NCBI GenBank assembly: GCA_041751425.1
Contig: JBGSXL010000011.1
Span: forward strand, 275,623 to 339,622
Length of the DNA stretch: 64,000 nucleotides
From: JAVVEG01 sp041751425
Lineage (GTDB): Bacteria; Pseudomonadota; Gammaproteobacteria; Pseudomonadales; Pseudohongiellaceae
Reading direction: 5' to 3'
The notes beneath the pieces are model-generated. The model had not been told where the DNA came from. It did no database searches and worked only from the letters and a program-made list of their open reading frames with translations. Positions 35,550 through 44,923 of the stretch are shown piece after piece; the stretch's first letter is position 1; each line of letters opens with the position of its first letter. The translations under genes were made by a program, and so were the position numbers.

Positions 35550-37277
35550 TTAAAAATGCGCGCCTGTCAAAGTGACATCAGCGTTTTCCCAGGCTTTATC
35601 AAAGCGAGCGCGAACTTCTGCTGCACCTGCGGCATCACCCTGCGCTTCCAACGCGCTGGCCAGACCAAACAATGCCCAACCATTGTCTTCCAGCAAAACC
35701 AGATCCTCTCTGAAAGTCGCTTCAGCGTCTGCGAACTGACCCGCGTTGATATAGGCTTGCCCAAGGAAGAGGCGCATGGATTGAATCCAGTCAGGTGGTT
35801 CCATGTATCTTAGTTTGTCCTGCAGCGCGACTGCCTGCTGGAACTCACTGATAGCGGTTTCTGTTTCGCCTTTGGCCGATGCTATTTCTCCCGCCAATGC
35901 ATGCACTGCTATCGCTAACAAATCGGAAGCTGTGTTCACGGATGCGCGTTGCGTTTGCAATACAGGGTTCTCACTCACAGCACGCAGCGCACCCAGTTCA
36001 ATCTCCGCGCTGGCGACATCGCCAGCAGCCAAATGTGCGCTTCCGCGAGCGAGATTCAAAATACCCTGCAAGAAGGGACGCGAGGCAGGGGGCGTGGTAA
36101 TTGCCAGAATATCATTCCAACGGCCGAAAGCTTTCAGGGTCATCCACTCTATCGCCGGGGCGCGTAACGAAGCACCTCTGTCCAATGCTTCGGGTGTTGC
36201 CATCATAGCCATAGGGCTGGCAATACTCATGGCACGTTCGAAATTACCCTGTAGCACACCGGCCCAATGTATGAACATGCGCGCATGGCCGGCATGGTTG
36301 GTCGCTGACAGGAAATAAGTACCAACGCTCGGGAGCGGACGCTCTCCCCATTGCCGCACGAAATACTCGTCAGCCGCAATTGAACGCTCATTGCTGGTGA
36401 TGGCATCCTCGTAGCGGCCAAGGCGCATATAGATATGACCTGGCATATGTACCATGTGTCCCGCCATTGGAGTCAGAGACTCCAGACGATCTGCAGAGGG
36501 TTCCGCTGAATTTGGTTGGCGTGACGCTTCCATTAAGTGAATGTGAAGATGTGTCAAGCCGGGATGCTGCGGATTTTCACTCATGCCTTTTTCCATCACC
36601 TGCATGGCCAGCTCCATATTGGGAAGCGGGCTACCATCCCCCATCACGAAGTAATTCCACGGTGATGCCATCATGATGCCGTCTGCCAGCAGAAAGGCAA
36701 CTTCGTGATCATCAGGATATTGAGCATAGAGGGCCTGAGCTGCTTCTATAAATGCTTGAGTGCGGGCAGTCTGGTCCGGATAAGTAGCGTTATCAAACAG
36801 TACGGCCAATGTGTCTATCAAACCACGCTCCACAGCAGCGGCTTGTGTTGCATTTGCTGCTGCCAGGGCAATAGTTCGATTACCTTCCCCCTGTGGGTCG
36901 TCAGGAGATGCGCCATAGCGGCTATTGGGATTAGGCGCAATGGCCAGAGCTCGACCCCAGTGAATCATGGGATTATCCGGGTCATAACACAGCGCAGCAT
37001 CAAAAGAGCCGATGGCTTCCGGGAAATAATAGCTATAGCTTAACCGCAGGCCCTGATCGAAGAATGCCTGGGCCTCTGGTGATGGTGTATCGATAGCGCG
37101 AGAGAAAGTGCCGGTATCGGGAACCAGCAAAGCGACTGCATCAGCGCACTGGGCAGCTGCAGCAAGCAGGGTGGAGTCTTCTGCATTCGGCACATCCTGC
37201 TCAGGGGCAGGACTACAGGCGGCATATATCACAAGCGAGGAGAGAGTGAGCAGGGTGCGGACAGTTAATGGTTTCAT
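35550..37277 (-). CDS. TPR-repeat lipoprotein of unknown function
   Basis: A 575-residue exported protein with lipobox YAAC in SSLVIYAACSPAPEQ. TPR-like helices are visible in FFDQGLRLSYSYYFPEAIGS, MELAMQVMEKGMSENP and LAGEIASAKGETETAISEFQ. Conserved His-rich blocks, MAGHMVHMPGHIYMRLGRYE and SATNHAGHARMFIHWAG, resemble a family of large exported TPR proteins and might bind metal (inference). No known enzyme motif. Confidence 0.68.
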   Translation of the reverse strand: MKPLTVRTLLTLSSLVIYAACSPAPEQDVPNAEDSTLLAAAAQCADAVALLVPDTGTFSRAIDTPSPEAQAFFDQGLRLSYSYYFPEAIGSFDAALCYDPDNPMIHWGRALAIAPNPNSRYGASPDDPQGEGNRTIALAAANATQAAAVERGLIDTLAVLFDNATYPDQTARTQAFIEAAQALYAQYPDDHEVAFLLADGIMMASPWNYFVMGDGSPLPNMELAMQVMEKGMSENPQHPGLTHLHIHLMEASRQPNSAEPSADRLESLTPMAGHMVHMPGHIYMRLGRYEDAITSNERSIAADEYFVRQWGERPLPSVGTYFLSATNHAGHARMFIHWAGVLQGNFERAMSIASPMAMMATPEALDRGASLRAPAIEWMTLKAFGRWNDILAITTPPASRPFLQGILNLARGSAHLAAGDVASAEIELGALRAVSENPVLQTQRASVNTASDLLAIAVHALAGEIASAKGETETAISEFQQAVALQDKLRYMEPPDWIQSMRLFLGQAYINAGQFADAEATFREDLVLLEDNGWALFGLASALEAQGDAAGAAEVRARFDKAWENADVTLTGAHF

Positions 37278-37396
37278 GGCGACCTCAGAATCAGCATGTC
37301 GAATGAGGCCAAGTGTGCCATGAAAACCCTGTTCCTTACCAGCAACAGCATGGGCAGAACATTGATTGAAATCAAGCTGAGTACAGGAAGGAACGT

Positions 37397-38947
37397 TCAG
37401 TTAGCCGGTGTTTCATCCAATTGCGCAGAATAAAACTGGCAGCTGTTCTTGCCGTTTGCTTTTGCTGCATACATCGCTTTATCGGCATGCTTCATCAGCG
37501 TGATCTCATTGTCACCATCCATAGGGAACATGCTGATACCGATACTGGCACTGATCTGGCAGTCATTATCAAGAATCGTCATGGGCTTTGCGATAGCGGC
37601 AAGCATTTTGTCGGAAACCTTGATCGCATCATCCGGAAGTTTGACTTCACGCAACAGCACGACAAATTCATCACCGCTGATCCGCGCCAGAAGATCGCTG
37701 GCACGCAGTGACATTCGCAGTCGCTGAGTGACCTCTTTCAGCAACAAGTCGCCCGTTGCGTGGCCATGGGTATCGTTAACCTGTTTGAAGTGATCCAGAT
37801 CGATAAACATCACAGCAAAATTGCGTTGACTGCGCAGGCACGCCAGAATTTCTGTATTGAGCAGTTCACTGAACAACATGCGATTGGGCAGGCCAGTGAG
37901 GCTATCGTGTGTGGCGAGATGGCGGATGCACCTTTCGGTTTCTTCGCGCTCAGTCTCATGCTCAATCTTCTGCAAACCGAGGGTAATGTTTTGTGCAATT
38001 TGCATCAGAAGTTGCAGAGTTTCCGCATTGAACGCCCGCTTCTCATCGGCAAACAAAAGCAGAATGCCAATATTATTGCGGTTGCGCAGAATAGGTATAG
38101 CTGCCCCTGCTTTGATATTGGCGCGCACGGCAACCTCATGCCAGTCTGCAGTACGTGGGTCACTCTGAAAATCGTCGCTGACTGCGGGTTTATCGGTGCG
38201 GTACGCGGTTCCCACCAGGCCATTACCTTTGGGATGACTGGAATCTACAGGAATAGCCAACTCCAGGTGACCTTTTTCGTGAAAACCTGCATTGGTGATG
38301 ATACGCGCTGTGCGAGCCGCCTTGTCTGCCTGCAGGATGTTGGCGCTGACGAAGCCGCCAGATTCAACCAATGAATTGCAGATTTGTTGGAACAAATCAT
38401 CCGCCAATTGGCAATGCACTATCGCTTCATTACTGGCGCTCAATGCGGCATACATGCGGGTAGCACGCAGAGCAGCCTGTTCAGCCAGCACCCGCCTTGT
38501 AACATCACTCGACACCGTAGTCAGAATCCAGCGACCGTTCACCTGCTTGGCGCGGTGATGCATTTCCCACCATGCTTTACGCAGACCTTTTTTATCCGAG
38601 AAAATCTGCGGTTCCATTGTGAGACCAGCAGCACCGGCTGCTTTCACACTTTCATAAACCTCAACGGTCTGCTCGCGGGTCCTGTTGGTCAGTACATGGG
38701 GTTTCTGCTGCATATATTCTTCGCGGCTGAAGCCAGTGAGATCGCAGGCAGTTTGATTGATATAGAGAAATCGCTGTTCCGCCATATCGGTTACAAGTAT
38801 GCAATCAGGTGCACCATCAATGGCCGATTTGAACCACAGCAATTCCTCAACAGCAGTTTGTTCGACATCGAAAACCTGCCTGTCATTTTCCAGATTGCCG
38901 CTACCTGTACTAACTGGCTTGGAAGCGCTTTTCTTGTTCACAGTCAC
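37397..38947 (-). CDS. PAS-GAF-GGDEF sensor diguanylate cyclase
   Basis: A 516-residue cytosolic signalling protein. Residues about 30-155 are a PAS domain (FKSAIDGAPDCILVTDMAEQ and a PAC-like VSSDVTRRVLAEQAA). About 165-325 is a GAF domain. From DSLTGLPNRMLFSEL the GGDEF domain follows, with active site SGDEF and an inhibitory I-site RASD five residues before it. SGDEF is a known active variant, so it probably makes cyclic di-GMP. It has no membrane segment; the ligand is unknown. Confidence 0.9.
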   Translation of the reverse strand: MTVNKKSASKPVSTGSGNLENDRQVFDVEQTAVEELLWFKSAIDGAPDCILVTDMAEQRFLYINQTACDLTGFSREEYMQQKPHVLTNRTREQTVEVYESVKAAGAAGLTMEPQIFSDKKGLRKAWWEMHHRAKQVNGRWILTTVSSDVTRRVLAEQAALRATRMYAALSASNEAIVHCQLADDLFQQICNSLVESGGFVSANILQADKAARTARIITNAGFHEKGHLELAIPVDSSHPKGNGLVGTAYRTDKPAVSDDFQSDPRTADWHEVAVRANIKAGAAIPILRNRNNIGILLLFADEKRAFNAETLQLLMQIAQNITLGLQKIEHETEREETERCIRHLATHDSLTGLPNRMLFSELLNTEILACLRSQRNFAVMFIDLDHFKQVNDTHGHATGDLLLKEVTQRLRMSLRASDLLARISGDEFVVLLREVKLPDDAIKVSDKMLAAIAKPMTILDNDCQISASIGISMFPMDGDNEITLMKHADKAMYAAKANGKNSCQFYSAQLDETPAN

Positions 38948-39135
38948 CTCCTATTTTAATTGTGCAGGATTGGTTATGAGCTTTCTAAAGTTGGTCAGCA
39001 CTAACACGATATGCTGGTTGTCAGACATATAGTCCAATTGAATAATCAGCCTCTGTTCACAAAACAAATGACCGCTGAGACTAAGACAGTTGAACCTTAA
39101 ATTCAAGAGTAAAAGTAAACGAGTTCAGGCAAGGG

Positions 39136-40146
39136 CTACTGTTGTCCCTGCTCCTGCTCTTGCACCCGTGCTCCGGCCAGAATACCGCGCAAGGCATAAT
39201 TGCCTTCGTGACAGGCAAACTCGTAAATTTTCTCGCCGGCAGGACGAGCTCGCAAAGGCATCTCGGCGGTCCAGGTAGCGGTGTAAACCGCGGGATCATT
39301 GATGGTAAAACGATAGTCGATCTGCGCTTCCGAGCTACGGGTAAAGCGTTCGGTGATCACAACATCCCTGGTGAAATTGTAATGGGATTGTTGCGGATGC
39401 ATATTGCGTGTTGTAACCACCAGTGAGTCGCCCTCCCAGCGTCCTACCGAGTCGCCCATCCATTTACGCATGACTTCCGGCTGATGTTCATCGTCAATAC
39501 GAATGATGCGGGCATCGTGCATCATCTCTGCAAGGATCATCACGTAATCCGGCGTCTGTACAATCTGATAATTATTATTGTAGATGATTGGCATCATCGG
39601 TGGCCCGGCACTGGAATTCGAAGTGCGGAAATCCCAGAACAACAGACAACGATCGCCAATTGACATCAACTCCGGAGCGTCAAATTCGCCCACGCCCTGC
39701 TGGCTCAGCCATTGCTCCCGCAATGTTTGTGGCACCGGACCCTCGCGTCGCGGAATCTGTCCGTTGGGCGGGTCGATGATCATGGAGGTGCGATACTCAC
39801 CGTCAATCAACGCAACATTGGTGCCGCGGTCCAGCCAGAACGTGTTGTAGGCTGCAGCAGTGTTGCCATCAGTAGGAGGAGGCCGGTTGGGGTCGCTGGG
39901 ATTGTCGGCACGCTGCTCAGACAGTCGCGCTCGTTGCTCGCGCTCCAGAGCTTCCTCTTCCGTGAAGAAACGTTTTTCACCCAGATCGGCTGGTCGTATC
40001 AGTGGTGTTTGTGTGGCATTAGACCAGATGCCCTGCAGGTCTGGCTTGCCATCGGGTGTGCGGGGCACACTCCAGTCAGCTGCTTGCACTGTGTTAATAC
40101 TCAGTACAATTAGTGCAGAAATTGTCAGGAAAGTTTTTATTCTCAT
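39136..40146 (-). CDS. Exported protein of unknown function
   Basis: A 336-residue protein with a signal peptide ending VQAAD. The mature start, WSVPRTPDGKPDLQGIWSNA, is a widely shared block of exported proteins often annotated only as hypothetical. Later blocks are SMIIDPPNGQIPRREG and WEGDSLVVTTRNMHPQQSHY. No catalytic motif is evident. The 188 bases before its neighbouring cyclase gene hold nothing I recognise. Confidence 0.65.
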   Translation of the reverse strand: MRIKTFLTISALIVLSINTVQAADWSVPRTPDGKPDLQGIWSNATQTPLIRPADLGEKRFFTEEEALEREQRARLSEQRADNPSDPNRPPPTDGNTAAAYNTFWLDRGTNVALIDGEYRTSMIIDPPNGQIPRREGPVPQTLREQWLSQQGVGEFDAPELMSIGDRCLLFWDFRTSNSSAGPPMMPIIYNNNYQIVQTPDYVMILAEMMHDARIIRIDDEHQPEVMRKWMGDSVGRWEGDSLVVTTRNMHPQQSHYNFTRDVVITERFTRSSEAQIDYRFTINDPAVYTATWTAEMPLRARPAGEKIYEFACHEGNYALRGILAGARVQEQEQGQQ

Positions 40147-40226
40147 GCTCGCCAGGTTATTTTTTTTGCTTTCGAACTGCTTTGATTACAACACGATTTC
40201 TACACATGGGCAATCGCGACACAGGG

Positions 40227-40694
40227 TCACGCTGAGGTTTGCGCAATTTTCTCAATGACCAGCCATTCCTCATCACTCACAGGCATAACAGACAGGCGGT
40301 TGCCTTGTTTGATCAATGGTAGCGATGCTAACTCTGCCATGGGTTTCAGTTCATCCAGTGGCAACAACCGGACAATTTTTTCAACATACAGCAAGTCAAC
40401 TGCGTCCCAGCGCGGGTTGTCTTTTGGGCTCTTGGCATCGAAATAGGGAGACCTCGAATCGAACTGGGCGGGATCAGGGTATGCCTCCCTGGCTACCCTG
40501 GCGATGCCGGCGATGCCGATGAGTTTGCAACTGGAGTGGTAAATGAATACCTTGTCGCCACTTTGCATCTGACGCAGAAAATTACGTGCCTGATAATTGC
40601 GCACTCCTTCCCAGACGATCGGCGTTTTCGGCTGCCTGGCAAAGTCATCAATACTGCATTCGTCCGGTTCTGTCTTGACCAGCCATTTAGGCAT
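40227..40694 (-). CDS. EVE domain protein
   Basis: A 155-residue single-domain EVE (PUA-like) protein. MPKWLVKTEPDECSIDDF, VWEGVRNYQARNFLRQM and KVFIYHSSCKLIGIAGIARV are the signature blocks. EVE domains recognise modified bases in DNA or RNA. The start at MPKWLV is the family start; the 20-residue upstream extension is rejected. It is 25 bases downstream of the serine hydrolase gene on the same strand. Confidence 0.92.
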   Translation of the reverse strand: MPKWLVKTEPDECSIDDFARQPKTPIVWEGVRNYQARNFLRQMQSGDKVFIYHSSCKLIGIAGIARVAREAYPDPAQFDSRSPYFDAKSPKDNPRWDAVDLLYVEKIVRLLPLDELKPMAELASLPLIKQGNRLSVMPVSDEEWLVIEKIAQTSA

Positions 40695-40719
40695 TGTCAC
40701 ATTCCCGTCGCAACCAGAA

Positions 40720-42033
40720 CTAACGCAAACCTTCGTAAATAATATCGATTGCATTGCCGCGCATGTCGCCGGCGTTAGGACGCATGCCGCCCTGAGCCTG
40801 AATCATGCCGATGAAAAACATGTCGTGCACGGGATCAATCCAGAACCAGGTGCCAGCTGCACCACTCCAGTAATAAGTGCCTTCACCTTGCACGGAACCG
40901 GCAGCTTCCGGATCAAAAATTACCGCGAAATCCACACCAAAACCCTGACCCGCCTGGCCCGGACGAGTATCGGTGCCGCGCAGCAACAGACCTTCGCGCA
41001 AACTATTGGCGCGCATGATATCGACAGATTCCTGTGAAAGAACGCGTTTACCGTCCAGCTCTCCGCCATTCACCAGCATTTGCAGAAATCGCGCGTAATC
41101 ATGCGTGGTAGAAACCAGGCCACCGCCACCCGATTCAATACGATCCGCGTCAAAATAACCCGGACGGTCAGCGCGCGGTTCATTGCGCATCAGCTTGCCC
41201 GCATCACCATCCCAACGATAAACATCGGCAAAACGTGCACGATCTTTGTCAGTGACATAAAACGCCGTGTCGTTCATGCCCAGAGGTGCATAGATATTTT
41301 CTACCAGAAATTCCCCGAACGTCATGCCGGTCAACTGCTCGACAATATAACCCTGGATATCCACAGCTACGGAATAAACCCACTGCTCGCCCGGCTGATA
41401 CAGCAGCGGTATTTCTGCGATTTTTTCCATCATCACATCCAGATTGGGCGAGGATAAAACACCCATATCGCGAAAGGCGGTATTCACCGGATCATTACCA
41501 CCCAGACCGTAGCCGAAACCAGCGGAATGGTTCAGCAGTTCACGCATGGTTGGCTGCCGAGTCAGTGGTTCCAATTCGACATTACCGTTCTCTTCATAGG
41601 ATGCCATCACTTGCAGATTGGCAAGGATTGGGGCGTGCTTGCTCACCGGGTCATCGAAATCCCACAAGCCCTGTTCGTGCAGAATCATCAGTGCGACGCC
41701 GGCAACCGGTTTGGTCATGGAATAAATGCGAAACAGAGTGTCTTTCGACATGGGTATCTGGTTTTCGATAGATGCATAACCCGCCTCGTTGAACGTGGCT
41801 ACCTTACCGTCTTTAACCAGCATCCAGACCATGCCGGCAACATCGTGGTCGGTAACTGCTTTTGTCATCGCTGCATCTAAACGGGTTATGGTTTCTTCGC
41901 TGAACCCCGCCTCTTGTGCGCCATCGGCTTTGACGGGCCAACTGGTGTCAGCGTTCGTAAAAGTGGTTGTCAGAACCAGTGCAACTGCAAAAAACCACAG
42001 TTGCGCTATTCGGTTACTTGTTGGTTTGTTCAT
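40720..42033 (-). CDS. Exported serine hydrolase (beta-lactamase/class C-like)
   Basis: A 437-residue periplasmic protein with a signal peptide (LWFFAVALVLTTTFTNA). The active-site SXXK is Ser105-Lys108 in YSMTKPVAG; the YXX tyrosine is in WVYSVAVDIQGY; a C-terminal GSVQGEGTYYWSGAAGTWFW block stands for the KTG-like region. Family members are esterases, D-aminopeptidases or carboxypeptidases rather than true beta-lactamases; the substrate is unknown. Confidence 0.87.
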   Translation of the reverse strand: MNKPTSNRIAQLWFFAVALVLTTTFTNADTSWPVKADGAQEAGFSEETITRLDAAMTKAVTDHDVAGMVWMLVKDGKVATFNEAGYASIENQIPMSKDTLFRIYSMTKPVAGVALMILHEQGLWDFDDPVSKHAPILANLQVMASYEENGNVELEPLTRQPTMRELLNHSAGFGYGLGGNDPVNTAFRDMGVLSSPNLDVMMEKIAEIPLLYQPGEQWVYSVAVDIQGYIVEQLTGMTFGEFLVENIYAPLGMNDTAFYVTDKDRARFADVYRWDGDAGKLMRNEPRADRPGYFDADRIESGGGGLVSTTHDYARFLQMLVNGGELDGKRVLSQESVDIMRANSLREGLLLRGTDTRPGQAGQGFGVDFAVIFDPEAAGSVQGEGTYYWSGAAGTWFWIDPVHDMFFIGMIQAQGGMRPNAGDMRGNAIDIIYEGLR

Positions 42034-42105
42034 AGACTTACCTCCAAAAAAAATTCTGTTACGAGAGAAATTGTGTGCAATTGTGCGGTACAGCTAATCA
42101 AAAAA

Positions 42106-43665
42106 TTATCGCTGGCTCACTTCCAGATTGATCTCGGAAACGATCAGCCAACGCTCGCCTTCGCGAATAAAATTAAGCATTTTCAGCGTGTCGTCGCTGT
42201 AACCGGGTGATTCATAATGCAACCAGAAATAAACTTCTGCACTATCAGCATCCGAGCTGACTATGCTGAATTCTGTGATATCAATAATAATCCCGTCTCG
42301 CCCGGCAATATTGCGCTGTCGATTTTCCCGCCATGCAGAAAGCGATGGGAAGCCACGTGGTTCGAACTCTGCATGATAGCTGCCGAAATATGCGTCAATA
42401 TCCTGATTGCGCCAGGCTTCTCCCCACGCATAGACAGCCAGCTCTATCGGGTCTTCTGCAGGTTCAGGACTTGTTTCTGATTCGGTACTGGTCACGGGTG
42501 CAATTACTGCGGCTTCGCCAACAGCAGGAGCTGCCGCGGGAGCTTCGACTAAAGGCTCTGTTGTCGCAATAGCGGTCTCTTCGAAAACAGGTTCGTCCAC
42601 AACAGGGTCTTCGACAATGGGCTCTGCGACAACGGTTTCAGCAACAACTGTTTCAGCAATAAAGGGCTCAGCAACAACAGGCTCAGCAACAACAGGATCA
42701 GCTTCCACGACAGCAGTTGCTGCAGGTACTTCAGCAGGTGTGGTGTCCACAAACACACTGGGCGCTGCAGAAATAACGGGCGCTGTATTAGTTGTAACCG
42801 TAACCGGTGCAGTCGGAGAAGATTCAAGCCAAACCTGCAGCCCCAGAAATACAGCTAGCACGACGACAACTGCGACAGCACCGCCTGCCATCAGCATGCG
42901 ATTTTCACTGTACCAGGATTCACCATTATCAGGATAGTAATTCTTCGCCAGTGTGGCAATGTCAGCTTTGGTAACAGGCGTGGATGTCATCAAGCCTGCC
43001 TGTGAGTCCGCCAGTTTCCTGCAGATACCAGTGACAGCGCCCGGGAATCCTTTAGTCAATTTATAGATGCGATCAAAAGCAGCTTTCTCGAACTCCAGCG
43101 ATGTCTTCTCATGGGTTTCGAAATAGCGGTAAATGTACAAAGGCAATGTGTTGTGGTCGAGCAGCGAGAGCTCCGCAGTGCCAGTGAAGCGTTGTAACAA
43201 GGATTGTAATTGAGCGTTCTGGGTAAGGCGCTTGTTGAATTCCGGCGTACCGCAACACACAATGCTGAGCATACGCTTTTCACTGACTTTAATTTCTGTC
43301 AACGTGGCCAGATCAAGTAATGTCTCATCAGACATGAGATGGCAATCATCAAAAAACAGCACAACACCCTTGGAATACTCTTTCCCTTCCAGTAATTGCC
43401 GTTCCAATACACGATTAAAATTATGTGATCTGGGCAAGCTGAAGCGGGCCCTGATAAGTTTGCGTAATTCAGCGGGTGATTTTGGGCAGTCCGGGAAGAA
43501 TCCTGTGACAAAGCCCTTGCTTTCACTCACACTGCAAAGTTGTTTCAACAGACTTGTTTTGCCAGAACCTTCAATGCCAATCAGTCTGAATAGAAACTCC
43601 GGATGCTGCAACAACTCGTCAAACTGTTGCAAAACAGTGTGGTAAGGCTCTACTTTTAAGTACAC
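42106..43665 (-). CDS. AAA ATPase, single membrane helix, C-terminal NTF2-like (Cds6-type) domain
   Basis: A 519-residue protein. Residues 1-250 form an ExeA/DamX-like AAA ATPase with Walker A IEGSGKTS (31-38) and Walker B VVLFFDDCH (101-109). A membrane helix spans 257-279. A Val/Ala/Glu/Pro low-complexity linker fills 285-405 (repeated VVAEP). Residues 408-519 form an NTF2-like domain (YAWGEAWRNQDIDAYFGSYH) that also ends the divergently encoded L,D-transpeptidase. DamX-like proteins usually end in a SPOR peptidoglycan-binding domain, so this swap is unusual. The start is a GTG with AAGAG upstream. Role in wall synthesis is inferred. Confidence 0.78.
   Translation of the reverse strand: MYLKVEPYHTVLQQFDELLQHPEFLFRLIGIEGSGKTSLLKQLCSVSESKGFVTGFFPDCPKSPAELRKLIRARFSLPRSHNFNRVLERQLLEGKEYSKGVVLFFDDCHLMSDETLLDLATLTEIKVSEKRMLSIVCCGTPEFNKRLTQNAQLQSLLQRFTGTAELSLLDHNTLPLYIYRYFETHEKTSLEFEKAAFDRIYKLTKGFPGAVTGICRKLADSQAGLMTSTPVTKADIATLAKNYYPDNGESWYSENRMLMAGGAVAVVVVLAVFLGLQVWLESSPTAPVTVTTNTAPVISAAPSVFVDTTPAEVPAATAVVEADPVVAEPVVAEPFIAETVVAETVVAEPIVEDPVVDEPVFEETAIATTEPLVEAPAAAPAVGEAAVIAPVTSTESETSPEPAEDPIELAVYAWGEAWRNQDIDAYFGSYHAEFEPRGFPSLSAWRENRQRNIAGRDGIIIDITEFSIVSSDADSAEVYFWLHYESPGYSDDTLKMLNFIREGERWLIVSEINLEVSQR
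42619..42708 (-). repeat. 15-bp tandem repeats encoding a VVAEP linker
   Basis: Adjacent near-identical 15-bp units (GGCTCAGCAACAACA on the plus strand) with degenerate copies around them encode repeated Val-Val-Ala-Glu-Pro/Thr in the AAA protein. The register is in frame, so copy-number change by slippage would lengthen or shorten the periplasmic linker without breaking the gene. Confidence 0.65.
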
Positions 43666-43810
43666 AATTGTCTCTTATTATAAAAACTGACAAGTTGCTC
43701 ATTGTAGACGATGTTTTCAGCTGAGCCGAGCGCAAAAACACAATTTTCTGTCAGCGTTTGGTTCAACTTCAAGTTTCTGTGCCAAGTGCTTGCATAGTAT
43801 GAAGTTTTTC

Positions 43811-43816
43811 TATAAT
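43811..43816 (+). promoter_or_regulatory. Candidate promoter of the L,D-transpeptidase gene
   Basis: A consensus -10 TATAAT is preceded by a TTGCAT at 43790-43795 (15-base spacing, poor -35). It lies about 40 bases before the start codon in the 190-bp divergent gap between the AAA gene and the transpeptidase gene. Confidence 0.4.
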
Positions 43817-43855
43817 CTCTGCCGGAATGTAACTTAGAGGTCCACTTAGGTGACA

Positions 43856-44923
43856 ATGCGAACGAGAGCGCAGACGATGATGCAGAATAAGAAACTCGCC
43901 CTTCTCCCCCGTAGCAGCTACTGGATACCTTTTCTGCTCGCTTTCACTCCCTCCGAAATTCTTGCACAAGCCGGCTCATTCCCCGCTATTTCTCTGGAAA
44001 GCAGCGGTGGCGGGGGCAGTGGCACTTTGCAGAGTTTTAGCGAAAGCGAAGGCGGCTCTGGCTACATACAGGTCATCAGCGAACCGCAGAGGCCGCAGGG
44101 CGTTCTGAAACTGGCCGAGGATCAGCGCTATCTGATCTGGGTGGAGCTGCAGCGCGGTCGCCTCAATGTGATGGAAGTGCAGGAGCATGGGGGGCTTATT
44201 ACCCGCAAGATCGTGCCTATCTCCATCGGCAAGAATGGCTACGGTAAAGAGGTTGAAGGCGACAAGCTGACACCCATTGGAGTCTATCGACTGACGAGTT
44301 TTCTGGAGGACGCCAATCTTGATGATTTCTATGGTGATGGCGCCTACCCGATGAACTACCCCAACGCTCATGATCGTCTGCTGAAACGCACTGGTCACGG
44401 TATCTGGTTGCACGGATTGCCAAAAAACACAAACCAGCGTCCACTATTGGACAGCGATGGCTGTGTAGTCATTGACAACCCCAGTCTGCAGAGTCTCGCC
44501 AATTACATAAAGACAGGTTCCACATACATTGTTTTATCCGAAGAGGATATTCAGTGGTCGCCGGTCAGCGACACCAAGCAACGCACAGCGGCTCTTGCTC
44601 AGTCTTTCGAGTCGTGGCGCAAAGATTGGGAATCGAAATCGAATTCTGCCTACCTTTCTCACTATGCGGATAATTTCAGTGATCTGAACCGCAACAAGAA
44701 ATCCTGGTCCACGTATAAAAGCATGGTGAACAATGGCAAGACATTCATCAATGTAGAAACTTCACGCACCAGTTTTATTGCTGATCCACGCGATGCTTCG
44801 CTGGTGACCGTGCGTTTTTACCAGCGCTATCGCAGCAATAATCACAACTGGAACGGTTGGAAAGAACAGCTTTGGCAGGAAACTGATGCGGGCTGGAAAA
44901 TAATCTACGAGGGCAATGGATGA
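43856..44923 (+). CDS. L,D-transpeptidase (YkuD) with C-terminal NTF2-like domain
   Basis: A 355-residue exported protein. A hydrophobic signal (SSYWIPFLLAFTPSEILAQ) is followed by a Gly/Ser-rich stretch. The YkuD domain spans roughly residues 85-230. With the upstream GTG counted as residue 1, its catalytic motif has His188 in GIWLHGLP and Cys205 in SDGCVVID. The C-terminal 110 residues (ALAQSFESWRKDWESKSN onward) are an NTF2-like Cds6-type domain. Such enzymes make 3-3 peptidoglycan crosslinks or attach proteins to the wall. The start is ambiguous: a GTG two codons upstream has an AGAGG site. Its stop overlaps the next ATG (ATGA), coupling it to the amidase gene. Confidence 0.88.
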   Translation: MRTRAQTMMQNKKLALLPRSSYWIPFLLAFTPSEILAQAGSFPAISLESSGGGGSGTLQSFSESEGGSGYIQVISEPQRPQGVLKLAEDQRYLIWVELQRGRLNVMEVQEHGGLITRKIVPISIGKNGYGKEVEGDKLTPIGVYRLTSFLEDANLDDFYGDGAYPMNYPNAHDRLLKRTGHGIWLHGLPKNTNQRPLLDSDGCVVIDNPSLQSLANYIKTGSTYIVLSEEDIQWSPVSDTKQRTAALAQSFESWRKDWESKSNSAYLSHYADNFSDLNRNKKSWSTYKSMVNNGKTFINVETSRTSFIADPRDASLVTVRFYQRYRSNNHNWNGWKEQLWQETDAGWKIIYEGNG

